This document shows, one piece after another, positions 63,529 through 64,000 of a DNA stretch of 64,000 bases; within the stretch, counting starts at the first letter, position 1; the number at the start of each line of letters is the position of its first letter. This DNA is from Roseobacter sp. SK209-2-6 (GTDB lineage Bacteria > Pseudomonadota > Alphaproteobacteria > Rhodobacterales > Rhodobacteraceae). The stretch spans positions 272,001-336,000 of the forward strand of contig NZ_AAYC01000001.1 in the NCBI RefSeq assembly GCF_000169455.1. The letters run 5' to 3'. The position numbers and the translations under genes are program-made. The notes beneath the pieces are model-generated. The model did no database searches. It was not told the origin of the DNA and worked only from the letters and a program-made list of their open reading frames with translations.

Positions 63529-64000
63529 TGCATGGCTTCCGTCAGTAGATTGAGAAAACGAGCAACGGCCTGGCGCAGGACGTTACCCTCAGTCACGTTG
63601 CGGGAACTTGTCCAAAGCCCATTGGTGAAGATGACCATTACATCAGCCAGTTCGAGCGCCTTGTCCTGATCAAGATCGAACGCACTCCCGCGAAGCGCGT
63701 GCGCAAAGCCCAATCTCAATCGGTCATTATGGATCGCAACTTTCTCTGCGACGGCGGGATCGTTTGGAGCCACCTCGGTTGCCGAATTCACAACAAAGCA
63801 CCCTGGGCCGGGCAGTCCGGCAGTTTCGCCGAGAGAAATTTGCCGTTCGAAATATTCCGAAACGCTTTGCAGGTTAGCATCGGTAGATTCCACGATTCCG
63901 AAGGCCGGGGTCACCACGGTTTCTTGGTATTTGTCGAAACAGGCCAGAAACAAAGCTCCTTTGCCACCAAAGGTCGCATAAATCCCATGACGGCTGACTT
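63525..64000 (-). CDS. TetR-family transcriptional regulator, N-terminus cut by window
   Basis: The leftward frame is open to the right edge. The last part of the helix-turn-helix is visible as VSRHGIYATFGGKGALFLACFDKY, a typical TetR recognition-helix region. The ligand-binding part follows (SLGETAGLPGPGCFVVNSATEVAPNDPAVAEKV), with a TetR_C-like CFVVN segment. It probably represses its own operon of membrane and MBL-like proteins. TTG at 63953 is not the real start. Confidence 0.88.
   Translation of the reverse strand, partial: VSRHGIYATFGGKGALFLACFDKYQETVVTPAFGIVESTDANLQSVSEYFERQISLGETAGLPGPGCFVVNSATEVAPNDPAVAEKVAIHNDRLRLGFAHALRGSAFDLDQDKALELADVMVIFTNGLWTSSRNVTEGNVLRQAVARFLNLLTEAMQ

Overview
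The window is about 64 kb of chromosome from an alphaproteobacterium, most likely a marine Roseobacter-group member of the Rhodobacteraceae. The reasons are the sequences of the ribosomal and RNA polymerase genes, a VPLPA-CTERM surface protein, head-spike genes like those of the Rhodobacter capsulatus gene transfer agent, and a CUT1 sugar transporter next to oxidative (non-phosphorylating) fucose genes. I infer the genus level no further.

Region 1 (1-22,165) is the right part of a siphovirus-type prophage. In order it carries a capsid maturation protease (cut by the window edge), major capsid protein, a small capsid-associated protein, neck proteins, tail tube, tail assembly chaperones, tape measure, a lambda M-L-K-J-like tail tip, fibre genes, a lysis block (endolysin flanked by two small membrane proteins) and a head-spike pair (GhsA/GhsB-like, the latter an SGNH hydrolase). 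A leftward regulatory block follows, with an orphan DUF4942 adenine methyltransferase, an XRE-type regulator and small unknown genes. The element ends at 22,165 in a 45-base copy of the 3' end of tRNA-Trp, a typical attachment site. Portal, terminase and integrase would lie to the left, outside the window.

The most striking feature is at 20,440-21,700. Three unrelated small genes share one control cassette. A sigma70-type promoter has its 17-base spacer filled by a palindrome centred on GGGCTGCAGCCC. It is followed by a 42-47 base leader in which two helices are conserved by compensating base changes, and the outer helix overlaps the start codon.

Region 2 (22,166-28,600) separates the attachment site from secE. 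It holds a second head-spike base gene with a dead partner, a decayed class III aminotransferase gene, and a glycan-related set: a TPR/GT41 glycosyltransferase, a GSCFA protein and an SGNH-like protein.

Region 3 (28,600-62,200) is the translation/transcription superoperon: secE, nusG, rplK, rplA, rplJ, rplL, rpoB, rpoC, rpsL, rpsG, fusA, tuf. It is interrupted three times: by a VPLPA-CTERM gene between nusG and rplK; by a 12-kb L-fucose-type island between rplA and rplJ (IclR regulator, ABC transporter, aldose dehydrogenase, lactonase, mutarotase, fuconate dehydratase, SDR, FAH-family hydrolase and a second enolase-superfamily enzyme); and by a DMT exporter plus two tandem rhamnosyltransferase-like genes between rpoC and rpsL. 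rplA carries an apparent one-base deletion.

Region 4 (62,400-64,000) is a leftward overlapping operon of a TetR regulator (cut by the window edge), a membrane protein and an MBL-like protein.
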